DNA from: Candidatus Proruminimicrobium quisquiliarum
Lineage (GTDB): Bacteria > Elusimicrobiota > Endomicrobiia > Endomicrobiales > Endomicrobiaceae
NCBI GenBank assembly: GCA_018433245.1
Contig: JAHDRN010000001.1
Location: forward strand, 62,001-126,000
DNA: 64,000 bases
Direction: 5' to 3'
The position numbers and the translations under genes were made by a program. The notes under the pieces were generated by a model. It ran no database searches, was not told the origin of the DNA, and saw nothing but the letters and a program-made list of their open reading frames with translations. This document shows positions 1 through 8,404 of the stretch, one piece after another (the first letter of the stretch is position 1; each line of letters opens with the position of its first letter).

Positions 1-375
1 CCGGACAGAATCATAGTAGGAGAATGCCGTTCAGGGGAAACTCTTGATATGTTGCAGGCAATGAATACCGGCCACGACGGTTCAATGACAACGGTTCATT
101 CAAATTCATGCAGAGACGCAGTGTCAAGGCTTCTGGTAATGTCGCTTATGGCTGGAGTTGAACTTCCCGAAAAATCTATAATTTCAATGATAGCATCGGC
201 AATTAATATTATAGTCCAGATCAAAAGATTTCCGGACGGTAAAAGAAAAATATCGGAAATATGCGCCGTCAAAAAAACAGACTCGCGCGATTTGTCGCAG
301 TATGAGCTTATTCCCGCGTTTGTTTATGATCCTGAAAGCGGAGAATATAAAAAAATTACGGAAGGCTGTTTATGA
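1..375 (+). CDS. tadA: Tad/Flp pilus secretion ATPase TadA (CpaF), C-terminal part
   Basis: This is the C-terminal end of the hexameric ATPase that powers assembly of Tad (Flp) pili at the inner membrane. The frame is open from base 1, so the gene begins upstream of the window. The first residues read [18 protein letters not shown], followed by [15 protein letters not shown], the typical type II/IV secretion ATPase block after Walker B, including the TVHSNS segment conserved in CpaF proteins. The stop (TGA 373-375) overlaps the ATG of the next gene (372), as in a translationally coupled operon with tadB and tadC. The family assignment is secure. The Walker A motif lies outside the window and cannot be checked. 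Confidence 0.93.
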   Translation, partial: PDRIIVGECRSGETLDMLQAMNTGHDGSMTTVHSNSCRDAVSRLLVMSLMAGVELPEKSIISMIASAINIIVQIKRFPDGKRKISEICAVKKTDSRDLSQYELIPAFVYDPESGEYKKITEGCL

Positions 376-1175
376 TAAGCACGCTGCTGTTGGTTTTATT
401 TTGCTTATGTGCCGCCGTATCTTTTTATTATGCGGTTTGCGCTTTGTATTCAAAAATAAAATTAAATAAAAGTGATTCCGGAAAAAAACTTTCATTAAAC
501 CGGAAATATCTTATTGCCGTTTGTATTCTATTTACGGCCGTATTGCTGTTTTTTAATTTTATTTTTGCCGTTTTGTCCGTTATAACGGCTTTATATATAA
601 AGTATGTCTCGGATGATAAAAAGAAAAAAGACAGAATTAAAAAAATAAATTCACAGATTGCCGAAGCTATAAAAATATTCAAAAACAGCGTTATGACGGG
701 ACAATCTTTGATTCAGGCTGTGAATGAGGTTTCAAAACAGACTAATGAACCGTTGTCCGGAGAATTTAAAAAAGTTTGCGATTCGGTTTCTTTGGGCATA
801 AGTCTTGATGATGCTTTAAGCCAAACCTCAAAGAATATAACAAGCAGCCAGTATAAACTTTTTATAGACGCAATAAAAATATCTAATATTACAGGAGCAA
901 AACTTTCGGATATACTTGAAAAGATTGAAAAATCGGTCGCCAAACAAACCGAAATATACTCAAAAGTGGAAGCTTTGACGGCGCAGGGAAAAATGTCGGG
1001 TCTGATAGTCAGCATAGTCCCTTTTTTCATAATTCTTTTTGTGTATTTGTTAGAACCCGATATCATGGGGATTCTTTTTACAACAGCGATAGGCAATATT
1101 ATTTTTTTTATTGCCGTATTGATGCTTCTTTTAGGTTCCTTTTTTATGAAAAAACTTACGGAGATAGATATTTGA
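372..1175 (+). CDS. tadB: Tad pilus assembly membrane protein TadB
   Basis: Inner-membrane platform protein of the Tad pilus machine, with a T2SSF (GspF-like) domain. The 267-residue protein has hydrophobic segments near residues 1-25 and 45-75 and two at the C-terminus (about 210-262). Between them lies a helical cytoplasmic domain containing IAEAIKIFKNSVMTGQSLIQ and a VSLGISLDDAL-type segment, typical of TadB/TadC. It starts inside the stop of tadA and its TGA overlaps the TTG start of tadC. With TadC it would form the heteromeric platform on which TadA acts. It is somewhat short for TadB but otherwise ordinary. The name rests on domain type and gene order. Confidence 0.88.
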   Translation: MISTLLLVLFCLCAAVSFYYAVCALYSKIKLNKSDSGKKLSLNRKYLIAVCILFTAVLLFFNFIFAVLSVITALYIKYVSDDKKKKDRIKKINSQIAEAIKIFKNSVMTGQSLIQAVNEVSKQTNEPLSGEFKKVCDSVSLGISLDDALSQTSKNITSSQYKLFIDAIKISNITGAKLSDILEKIEKSVAKQTEIYSKVEALTAQGKMSGLIVSIVPFFIILFVYLLEPDIMGILFTTAIGNIIFFIAVLMLLLGSFFMKKLTEIDI

Positions 1176-2056
1176 ATTATCTTATAATCGGGATATTATC
1201 GCTTGCTGTATGTGTTTTTATAATACTGAATTATATTTTTGATTTGTTGTCAGGACTCGGCAACATAAAAAAAACTTATTCCGTTAAATCCAATGACGAC
1301 GGATATTTTATTTTATCGCTTATTGTTAAGTTGTCTGATTATTTATCGCGGAATATTTCAAAGATAAACTCAAAATATTTGGCGGCTTATACGGCAAAAA
1401 CAGATGCGATGTTGAAAATTCTTGATTATCCTTATACTAAATTTAACGGCGGCAGCCTTTTTGTTTTTCAGCTTTTATGCGCTTTGGGAGGTATTTGTCT
1501 GGGATTTGCGGTTGCAGGTTTTGACTTTCCCGTAATGTTTTGCGCAGGATTTTTGTTTTTTATGCTGCCATATATTAAGGTATTTGAAACATACAAGAAA
1601 AAAAGAACGGCGGTAATAAAACAGCTTCCCAATACGGCCGATTTGCTCAGCGTTATGCTCGGAGCCGGAATAGATTTTAACAATGCTCTTTTAAAAATTG
1701 CGGCAATATCGGAAGGATATTTTGCAAAAGAAATTGAAACGGTAAACTCCAAAACGGCAATGGGCGTAAATACAAAACAGGCTCTTTCGGAACTGGCCGG
1801 TAAATATGATATTGCGCAGCTTAATCTTTTTGTGCGGACTCTTAATTCGGCTTTGGAATCAGGAGCGGGGATAAGCGATTCAATAAACAAATTATCGGAA
1901 CAGTTAAAATTGGAAAACGCTTCAATAGCGGAGAAAAAAGCGCAGGAAGCGCCTGTGAAAATGCTGATTCCTATGGTGCTTTTGATGTTCCCGACTATTT
2001 TTATACTGCTTTTTGCCCCTATAATTATTTCATTTATGGCAAGCGGCGGTTTATAG
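1172..2056 (+). CDS. tadC: Tad pilus assembly membrane protein TadC
   Basis: Second T2SSF-domain platform protein of the Tad pilus, 294 residues. It has an N-terminal membrane anchor, a central pair of hydrophobic segments (about residues 95-140), the conserved helical domain with QLPNTADLLSVMLGAGIDFN, and a C-terminal segment ending in LLMFPTIFILLFAPIII, very typical of TadC. The start is a TTG at 1172 that overlaps the tadB stop, so translation is probably coupled. It is the last gene of the Tad operon; 104 bases separate it from the next gene, which has its own promoter. I see no strong terminator hairpin after it. Confidence 0.9.
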   Translation: MNYLIIGILSLAVCVFIILNYIFDLLSGLGNIKKTYSVKSNDDGYFILSLIVKLSDYLSRNISKINSKYLAAYTAKTDAMLKILDYPYTKFNGGSLFVFQLLCALGGICLGFAVAGFDFPVMFCAGFLFFMLPYIKVFETYKKKRTAVIKQLPNTADLLSVMLGAGIDFNNALLKIAAISEGYFAKEIETVNSKTAMGVNTKQALSELAGKYDIAQLNLFVRTLNSALESGAGISDSINKLSEQLKLENASIAEKKAQEAPVKMLIPMVLLMFPTIFILLFAPIIISFMASGGL

Positions 2057-2098
2057 TTTCAACTGCGTAAATATTTATCTTAAAATATAATTCTTAAA

Positions 2099-2127
2099 TT
2101 GCACTTATTGCATAGAATTTGTATCAT
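2099..2127 (+). promoter_or_regulatory. sigma-70 type promoter for the ABC/radical SAM cassette
   Basis: TTGCAC (2099-2104), a 17-base spacer and TATCAT (2122-2127) match a -35/-10 pair. The predicted transcript starts near 2134, downstream of the possible TTG start at 2119, which supports the ATG at 2161 as the true start of the first gene. It separates the Tad operon from the following cassette. Confidence 0.6.
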
Positions 2128-2160
2128 ATAGACCTGTTTATTTTGGAGACTAAACTCACA

Positions 2161-2925
2161 ATGAATAAGTTTAAAAGATACAGATTAATGGTTTGGGAAC
2201 TTGCATTTTCCGATTTCAGAATGAGAGACCAGGGAACTGCTCTCGGTTTTTTGTGGACGCTGCTTTATCCGCTGATTTTCTTTTTTATATTATATACTAT
2301 ATTCGCGGATTGGATGAAAGCAATAAAGGATTTTCCGCTTTATTTACTGATAGGTATGGTTCAATGGGGCTTTTTTGCGGGTGCCACGACGGCAACGATA
2401 ACGGCAATAATAAGATATTCAAATTTTATCAAAAGCATTTCTTTCCCGAAGGAATGCATAGTGTTTGCTTCAGTTCTTGCCGTAATGTTTTCTCATTTTT
2501 TTGAATTGATTATATTGATTATTTTTCTTTTCATAATAAAAGGTTATGTTACGGTATATGTTTTTTTTCTTATTCCTTTATTGCTGCTGACTTTGTATCT
2601 TATAGCCGGATTTTCTCTTTTATTATCTTTGATAGGCGTATATTTTGCCGATATGACAAGAATTTGGTCTTTGCTTACAACGATGGGTTTTTTTGTTACT
2701 CCTATATTTTACAGCGTTGATATGTTGTCTCCGACGAAACAGTATCTTATATATTTAAATCCGATGACTCATATAATTCAGGCGACAAGAGAACTGCTTC
2801 TTGATTGTAAAATACCGCAGTTGGACGGGCTACTTTATGTTTTTATCATGGCAACAGTTTTAATCGTTGTCGGTTATATTTTATTTAAAAAATTTGAAGG
2901 CTATTTTGTGGAAAAAATACAATGA
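2161..2925 (+). CDS. ABC-2 type polysaccharide exporter permease (Wzm-like)
   Basis: Inner-membrane permease of an ABC-2 exporter of the O-antigen/teichoic acid (Wzm/TagG) type. The roughly 254-residue protein has the family's N-terminal helix (WELAFSDFRMRDQGTALGFL) followed by six hydrophobic segments. Such permeases pass undecaprenyl-linked glycans across the inner membrane. I chose ATG 2161, with GGAG at 2145-2148, over an upstream TTG at 2119 that lies before the predicted transcription start. The stop overlaps the ATG of the ATPase gene. Substrate is unknown; the neighbouring glycosyltransferase and DUF5989 gene suggest a glycan or glycoconjugate. Confidence 0.87.
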   Translation: MNKFKRYRLMVWELAFSDFRMRDQGTALGFLWTLLYPLIFFFILYTIFADWMKAIKDFPLYLLIGMVQWGFFAGATTATITAIIRYSNFIKSISFPKECIVFASVLAVMFSHFFELIILIIFLFIIKGYVTVYVFFLIPLLLLTLYLIAGFSLLLSLIGVYFADMTRIWSLLTTMGFFVTPIFYSVDMLSPTKQYLIYLNPMTHIIQATRELLLDCKIPQLDGLLYVFIMATVLIVVGYILFKKFEGYFVEKIQ

Positions 2926-3659
2926 CGATCTCAATAAAAACAAATAATTTATCAAAACGCTTTAAAATAGGCACAAGAGAAAGACTGACTCTTTTTACAT
3001 CTTTAAGATATAAAATTACGGGCTCTCTTCCTGAGAGGGAATTGTGGGCTTTAAAGGATATATCTTTTTCCGTAAAAAAAGGCGAAATGGTTGCGGTAAT
3101 AGGTCATAACGGAGCCGGAAAAACGACTTTGTTCAGAATTTTATCCGGAATAATGAAGCAAACAGGCGGAACTTTTACTGTCAATGAAGAAGTTTCATGC
3201 ATGTTTGAACTTGGTCTGGGTTTTAATCTTAGATTTACAGCTTTGGAAAACGTATATCTTTACGGGGCGCTGCACGGAATTACAAGAAAAGAAATAGATA
3301 AAAAAATGGACGCAATAGTTGAGTTTGCCGAACTTGGAAATTTCATGGGGGCAAAACTCGGTGAATTTTCATCGGGTATGATAGCAAGGCTGGCTTTCGC
3401 CACCGTTATCCAGACTTTAAACGGTGTCATACTTGTAGACGAGGTATTGAGCGTAGGAGATATATCGTTTCAAAAAAAATGTTTGCAAGCTTTTGAAAAG
3501 GTATTATCTGACGGGCATACAGTTTTGTTTATATCGCACGGCATAGGCGAAGTAAAGAAATTTTGCACAAATGCGCTTTATATAGATCACGGCAGACAAA
3601 TGGCGTTCGGCCCGATTGACGAAGTTGAAGATATGTATAAACAAAAAATGAAAGTATAA
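2922..3659 (+). CDS. ABC exporter ATP-binding protein (Wzt/TagH-like, no C-terminal binding domain)
   Basis: ATPase partner of the preceding permease. The 245-residue protein has Walker A (GHNGAGKTT, about residues 62-70), a signature region with FSSGMIARLAFA, Walker B (VILVDEVLSVGD) and an H-loop (LFISHG). The N-terminal stretch before the nucleotide-binding domain and the DEVLSVGD form are typical of polysaccharide exporters. It lacks the C-terminal carbohydrate-binding domain that full-length Wzt proteins use to recognise a capped O-antigen, so export is probably not coupled to chain-end recognition, as in TagH-like or capsule systems. It overlaps the permease gene by four bases. Confidence 0.88.
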   Translation: MTISIKTNNLSKRFKIGTRERLTLFTSLRYKITGSLPERELWALKDISFSVKKGEMVAVIGHNGAGKTTLFRILSGIMKQTGGTFTVNEEVSCMFELGLGFNLRFTALENVYLYGALHGITRKEIDKKMDAIVEFAELGNFMGAKLGEFSSGMIARLAFATVIQTLNGVILVDEVLSVGDISFQKKCLQAFEKVLSDGHTVLFISHGIGEVKKFCTNALYIDHGRQMAFGPIDEVEDMYKQKMKV

Positions 3660-3669
3660 GGGGATAAAA

Positions 3670-3822
3670 ATGAAGAAATTTTTGAAGGAATTTTGGGATT
3701 TTTTCTGGGAAAAGAAAGCTTGGTGGCTTATTCCGATGTTTTTGGTGTTTATAATTTTGGGACTTCTTATTGTTTTTGCAAAAAGCAGCGCTGTCGTTCC
3801 GTTTGTATACGTTCTATTTTAA
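3670..3822 (+). CDS. DUF5989-like small membrane protein (50 residues)
   Basis: A 50-residue ORF reading MKKFLKEFWDFFWEKKAWWL followed by one hydrophobic helix (about residues 20-37) and the ending SSAVVPFVYVLF. This pattern of amphipathic W/K-rich N-terminus, one membrane span and a SAxxPFxYxLF tail matches my recollection of DUF5989, small proteins found beside glycan-modifying genes such as carbamoyltransferases. The start has a good AAGGGG Shine-Dalgarno (3658-3663). It lies 10 bases after the ABC ATPase gene and 14 before the first radical SAM gene, inside the operon. Function is unknown; a membrane-anchored accessory role is a guess. Confidence 0.75.
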   Translation: MKKFLKEFWDFFWEKKAWWLIPMFLVFIILGLLIVFAKSSAVVPFVYVLF

Positions 3823-3836
3823 TATAAGGAAATTTT

Positions 3837-4664
3837 ATGGAAAAAATTAATTTTGTATGGGATTCTCATTACAGGTGTAATTTTAGATGTCCTTACTGCT
3901 GGTTTGATAAAAACTGGGAAGAAATGGACAAATTAAATAAATATCCTCCGTTAAGTGAAATGATTGCTTTATGGGAAAGACTTTATAAGATGTACGGCGA
4001 GTGTCATTTGATGGTTACCGGCGGAGAACCGATGCTTTATCCTAATTTTATTGAATTGATAGATGCAATTTCAAAATGGCATACGGTAAAGGTAACATGC
4101 CAGCTTTCGGGTGATATGTTTACTTTTGCCAGAAAACTTAACCCTGAAAGGGTAAGGCTTGATATGAATTTTCATCCTTTGGAAACAAAACTCGAGCCTT
4201 TTATAAGAAAAGTTTTATATTTATATAAATATGGGTTTAAAGGCGGGGTTTGTTATCTTGCTTATCCGCCGAATATGGATAAAATAAAATATTACGACGA
4301 TGAATTTAAAAAACACGGTATTGTTATGGCCTTAGCTGCTTTTTGGGGCGAATATAACGGTAAAAAATATCCCGACAGTTATTCAAAAGAAGAAAGAGAA
4401 ATGATGTTGCCTTATCTCGGGGATTTAGACAGACAAAAATATCATTTGGAAGGAAGAAAAACAAAAGGAAAATTGTGCAGAGCAGGTCAAATTTATGCTT
4501 CAATTAAAGCTGACGGAACAGTTACAAGATGCGGTCCTCTGAGCAATAAACCTTTCGGCAATATTTTCGATAAAGATTTTAAATTGTTTGAAAAACCGAT
4601 GCCTTGCGAGGCAGAAATATGTCCTTGTGACGAGTACAAATGGATTGTTGATGAGGAAAGATAA
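3837..4664 (+). CDS. radical SAM protein with C-terminal SPASM-like cysteines
   Basis: A 275-residue radical SAM enzyme. The CxxxCxxC motif that binds the catalytic [4Fe-4S] cluster is C14-C18-C21 (CNFRCPYC), followed by an MVTGGEPML segment (the GGE motif). The C-terminus has a cysteine-rich region beginning KLCRAGQIYASIKADGTVTR and ending CEAEICPCDEY, like a SPASM/twitch domain that holds auxiliary clusters. SPASM enzymes often modify peptides, some modify sugars. An AGGAAA-type ribosome site precedes the ATG. First of three consecutive radical SAM genes behind the ABC exporter; the reaction cannot be inferred. Confidence 0.85.
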   Translation: MEKINFVWDSHYRCNFRCPYCWFDKNWEEMDKLNKYPPLSEMIALWERLYKMYGECHLMVTGGEPMLYPNFIELIDAISKWHTVKVTCQLSGDMFTFARKLNPERVRLDMNFHPLETKLEPFIRKVLYLYKYGFKGGVCYLAYPPNMDKIKYYDDEFKKHGIVMALAAFWGEYNGKKYPDSYSKEEREMMLPYLGDLDRQKYHLEGRKTKGKLCRAGQIYASIKADGTVTRCGPLSNKPFGNIFDKDFKLFEKPMPCEAEICPCDEYKWIVDEER

Positions 4665-4666
4665 AA

Positions 4667-6268
4667 TTGAAAATTTCTCTTATAAAGGCTCCATGGTGGG
4701 TAAGGTATTGTCCTCCGTACATACTGGCGTATTTTTCTACATATTTACGGCAATTAGGTCATAAAACATTTTGTTTTGATTTGAATAATTTATTTTACCA
4801 CCGGTGCAGTGAAGAAAATAAAAAATACTGGGATAACAGAGATTTTTATTCCGTCTGGGAAAACAATACATTTACCGATACGATATTAGAAGTTTCATCG
4901 GCAGATAAATTTATAAAAGAAATCATTGAAACAGGTTCCCATGTTTTTGTTTTTGATACCCATACTCCTTCCGTAAACATCAGTTATGCCGTTGCACAAA
5001 AAATTAAACAATTAAAACATGACGCTGTTATAGTTTTTTTCGGTCATAAATCCGCAAAAACACAAATGGCTTATGATTTTGCAAGTCAGCCGTTTATAGA
5101 TTATGTTTGTTACGGAGAAGCTGATATCCCGTTAAAAAATCTTTTAGAAAAGCTGGAAAAAGGTTTCGATATATTTAATTTGCCGGTATGTGAAGGATTT
5201 TTAGTTAAACAGAACGGAAACATTACGGACTGCGGACCGGGAGAAATTGTTAAAGATCTTGATACTCTTCCGATACCGGATTATGCTGATTTTAAAGAAG
5301 ACATATTAAACAATAAATATTCCCAGCCTAACAGACTTGATTTGCTTGATTCAAGAGGCTGCGTTAATGCGTGCCATTTTTGTTATGAAAGATTATTTTG
5401 GCCAAAATACAGAATTATGAGCGCAAAAAGATTGTTTGAACAGGTTGTAAAACACATCAAAGATTTTCCGCAGATAAATTATTTTTATTTCAATGGTTTA
5501 TTAATTAACGGGAATTTGAAAGTTTTAGAGGGATTTTGTGATTTGGTTATACAAAATAATATAAAAATTTCTTGGGCAGGACAGGCAATTGTCAGAAACG
5601 ATATGACTTTTGAATTATTAAAAAAAATGAAGCAGGCCGGCTGCGGATGGGTCGGATACGGGATTGAATCAGGTTCGCAAAAAGTTTTAAATGCAATGAA
5701 TAAAAATTTTGATATAACAAAAGCATTGCCGTTGTTCAAAAATACAAGAGAAGCAGGTATATCATTTCAGATAAATATGATGTGCGGGTTTCCTGTTGAA
5801 ACGGAAGAAGATTTTAATGAAACCCTTAAATTTTTAAAATTAGCCAGACCTTACGTAAATTCCATTCTGGCAAGCCAGTCTTTTTTTACGCTTGAAAAAT
5901 GTACTTACATAAAAAATAATCCTCAACAATTCGGCATTACAAATGCAGAACATCATTTATACTGGAAATCCCGTGACAATGACTATCCGGTAAGATTTGA
6001 AAGATATGAAAGATTATGCAAATTGGCGTTGGAGTTAAAATATCCTGAGACATCCGGAATAAGCGCAGTAAAGCCGGATAAATGGTTTTTGCTGGGAGAA
6101 TATTATTTTTATGATAAGGATTACAAAAAAGCAAAAGAATGTTATGATAAATCCATAGAAACTGAATTTAAATCAAAAGAAGTTTACGAGAAATTGATTG
6201 TAATTGCAGAAAAATTAAATGATGCCTGTTCAAAAGCCGTATATGTTGGCGAATTAAATAAAATGTAA
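4667..6268 (+). CDS. B12-binding-type radical SAM protein with C-terminal TPR-like region
   Basis: A 533-residue protein built like the cobalamin-binding radical SAM family. The N-terminus (MKISLIKAPWWVRYCPPYIL) and the region to about residue 190 resemble the B12-binding fold. The radical SAM motif is C232-C236-C239 (CVNACHFC), followed by a GYGIESGSQ segment typical of this class. The last 80 residues (WFLLGEYYFYDKDYKKAKEC) look like a TPR repeat. The start is a TTG at 4667, supported by GAGGAAAG six bases upstream. Such enzymes often do methylations or rearrangements on unactivated carbons; the substrate here is unknown. It sits two bases after the previous gene. Confidence 0.82.
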   Translation: MKISLIKAPWWVRYCPPYILAYFSTYLRQLGHKTFCFDLNNLFYHRCSEENKKYWDNRDFYSVWENNTFTDTILEVSSADKFIKEIIETGSHVFVFDTHTPSVNISYAVAQKIKQLKHDAVIVFFGHKSAKTQMAYDFASQPFIDYVCYGEADIPLKNLLEKLEKGFDIFNLPVCEGFLVKQNGNITDCGPGEIVKDLDTLPIPDYADFKEDILNNKYSQPNRLDLLDSRGCVNACHFCYERLFWPKYRIMSAKRLFEQVVKHIKDFPQINYFYFNGLLINGNLKVLEGFCDLVIQNNIKISWAGQAIVRNDMTFELLKKMKQAGCGWVGYGIESGSQKVLNAMNKNFDITKALPLFKNTREAGISFQINMMCGFPVETEEDFNETLKFLKLARPYVNSILASQSFFTLEKCTYIKNNPQQFGITNAEHHLYWKSRDNDYPVRFERYERLCKLALELKYPETSGISAVKPDKWFLLGEYYFYDKDYKKAKECYDKSIETEFKSKEVYEKLIVIAEKLNDACSKAVYVGELNKM

Positions 6269-6290
6269 TGTTTTGTTATCGGAGAAAAAA

Positions 6291-7412
6291 TTGAAAGAGC
6301 TAAAAGATTTTATTTACAGGTTTGGCGAATTTATAGAAAAAACGGTGCCTTCAAGGGATATTTCATGTATAGCGCCGGAAGAATTGCATTTTGAATTAAC
6401 GTATAATTGCAATACCGATTGTGTTATGTGTAATTTGAAATATTTAAAAGATAAAGAAAAAAAAGAACTTACTTTTGATGAGATTAAAAAATTTGTTCAA
6501 CAGTCAAAATATTTAAAAAATATAAAATTTATAGTTGTCAGCGGTGGGGAACCTCTTCTGCGACATGATATTATCGATATTGTAAAATTTTTAAGACAAT
6601 ATTATCCTAATACAGAAATATTAATTCTTTCGAATTTATATGATGAAAAACTGGTATTTAATAAACTTAATTTAATAAAAAAAGATATAGGATTACATAA
6701 ATTATCAATAGGAACATCTATAGATGCCGTAGGAAAAACACATGATGCCATCAGAGGCCAAATTAATGCATTTGAAAATTTATCCAAAAATCTGGAAAGG
6801 TTAAAAAAAGAGTTTCCTGAAGTTTATTTCAGTTTGAATTATACGTTAATGCCGAGCAATTGCGATAAGATGGTTGAAGTGTATGATTGGTGTTCAGAGA
6901 AAGGGTATCACGTATCTTTTCAGATGTTTGTTCAAAAAGCAGAAACAGAACAATTTATATGGGAAAATGATGTGCTCGAAAAAATTGAAGAGCAGATAGA
7001 TGAAATAACAAAAAAAATGGCGAAAGAATGCAATATAGAAAAATTTGATGAAAATATATTTCTGCAAAATGAAGGGCTTACTTCAAGATTTTTATCGCTG
7101 TACTATATAGTCAAATATATAAAGAATAAAAAAAGATTTTTTCCCAATTGTCCGTGTGGCGAGAAATATGCAATGATAAATCCTTACGGAGAAGTTTACT
7201 TTTGTCCGGTTTACAAAAATATTTTTGCAGGAGACTTAAAAAACGATCCTTTTGACGTTTTGTGGAGTTCCAAGAAAGCTCAAGACGCAAGAGATTTTTT
7301 TAATTCAAAAAAATGTCATTGCTGGCTGACATGCACAAACGGATATATGCTGCAGGACGGCATATCGTACGGGAAACAATTGTATATAGCGCAAAAATAT
7401 AAAAATAAATAA
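6291..7412 (+). CDS. radical SAM/SPASM domain protein
   Basis: Third radical SAM gene in a row. The motif is C40-C44-C47 (NCNTDCVMC), followed by VVSGGEPLL. The C-terminus carries a SPASM-type cysteine pattern: FFPNCPCGEKYAMINPYGEV, then CPVYKNIFAGDL, then CHCWLTCTNG. I chose the TTG at 6291 because GGAG lies six bases upstream (6281-6284); the longer in-frame TTG at 6273 has no such site. The product is then 373 residues. SPASM proteins often act on ribosomal peptides, but no precursor peptide gene is visible nearby, so a sugar or lipid-linked substrate is equally possible. Confidence 0.84.
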   Translation: MKELKDFIYRFGEFIEKTVPSRDISCIAPEELHFELTYNCNTDCVMCNLKYLKDKEKKELTFDEIKKFVQQSKYLKNIKFIVVSGGEPLLRHDIIDIVKFLRQYYPNTEILILSNLYDEKLVFNKLNLIKKDIGLHKLSIGTSIDAVGKTHDAIRGQINAFENLSKNLERLKKEFPEVYFSLNYTLMPSNCDKMVEVYDWCSEKGYHVSFQMFVQKAETEQFIWENDVLEKIEEQIDEITKKMAKECNIEKFDENIFLQNEGLTSRFLSLYYIVKYIKNKKRFFPNCPCGEKYAMINPYGEVYFCPVYKNIFAGDLKNDPFDVLWSSKKAQDARDFFNSKKCHCWLTCTNGYMLQDGISYGKQLYIAQKYKNK

Positions 7413-7414
7413 AA

Positions 7415-8404
7415 ATGATAAATATAACCGTAGCTATTATTTCTTCAAATAACAAATATGAATATTTACGTGAAACTGTTTCCTATATAAAACAATTTAA
7501 TGCGGATGTTTTTATTGTTCTTAACGGTCTTAATCAAATAATATCCGAATTTTTAAAAGAAACTAAAAACACATATCCGAATTTAGATTATATAGTTATT
7601 AATGAAAAAGTTGAAAAATCTACCGCAAGAAATCTCTGTGTTGAAAATATAAAGTCCGATGTGATTTATTTTTTGGATGATGACGCTTTCTTTACTGATG
7701 ACAATATCAAAATTTTACAGGATAAATTTTCCAGATATCCTTTTGTCGGAGTTATAGGCGGGCCTAATTTAACTCCTGAAAATTCTGCCCGTTTTGCAAA
7801 AATTACAGGCATAATGCTCTCAACTTATTTTCTTTCCTGGAAAATGAGCCGCAGATATCAGCGTTTCGGCAGTGACAGATTTACGGATGATTCCGAATTA
7901 ATTCTTTGTAATTTGGCGATAAAGAGAGATATTTTTATAAAATATAATTTACAGTTTGAAAAAAAATTACATTACAACGAAGAAAATCTGTTGATTGAAC
8001 AGATTAAGAAAAACAATATAAAAGTGATGTATACGCCGGATTTATCGGTATATCACCACAGAAGAAATTCCATAGAAGAGTTCAGTCTGCAGGTTTTAAA
8101 TTCCGGAAAAGGCAGGGCTTTAATGTTGTTTTTTATGCCGTCAAGCATACGGTTTATATATGTGCTGCCGGCTTTATTCGTTATATATTTGACATACTCT
8201 TTATTGTTTACGACAAAATTTATTTTTTTAGTAGTATATTTACTGCTTACGGTTAATAATATCGCAAATGTTTTTTTTAACAATAAGCTTAAAATTAAAG
8301 ATATTCCGCTTATGTTTTTGATTTCTTTTTCGGCGCATTTATTTTACGGAATAGGTTTTATAGCCGGTGTATTTCAGGGAATTATATGGAAATTAAAAAA
8401 ATAA
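7415..8404 (+). CDS. family 2 glycosyltransferase with C-terminal membrane segments
   Basis: A 329-residue GT-A fold glycosyltransferase. The N-terminal nucleotide-binding region begins MINITVAIISSNNKYEYL, and a DxD-type motif appears as FLDDDAFF (about residues 90-97). NLAIKRDIF and a later YNEENLL provide the usual acceptor-site region. The last 80 residues are hydrophobic with at least two membrane spans, so it is anchored in the inner membrane. It begins two bases after the radical SAM stop without an obvious Shine-Dalgarno and overlaps the next gene by 19 bases. It is the main hint that the cassette handles a glycan. Donor and acceptor are unknown. Confidence 0.85.
   Translation: MINITVAIISSNNKYEYLRETVSYIKQFNADVFIVLNGLNQIISEFLKETKNTYPNLDYIVINEKVEKSTARNLCVENIKSDVIYFLDDDAFFTDDNIKILQDKFSRYPFVGVIGGPNLTPENSARFAKITGIMLSTYFLSWKMSRRYQRFGSDRFTDDSELILCNLAIKRDIFIKYNLQFEKKLHYNEENLLIEQIKKNNIKVMYTPDLSVYHHRRNSIEEFSLQVLNSGKGRALMLFFMPSSIRFIYVLPALFVIYLTYSLLFTTKFIFLVVYLLLTVNNIANVFFNNKLKIKDIPLMFLISFSAHLFYGIGFIAGVFQGIIWKLKK

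Noticed and set aside
2119-2160. TTG start extending the ABC permease
   Set aside because: It would lie upstream of the predicted transcript start from the 2099-2127 promoter. The ATG at 2161 gives a normal permease N-terminus and has GGAG upstream.
6273-6290. TTG at 6273 as start of the third cassette radical SAM gene
   Set aside because: No ribosome site precedes it, whereas GGAG lies six bases before the in-frame TTG at 6291.
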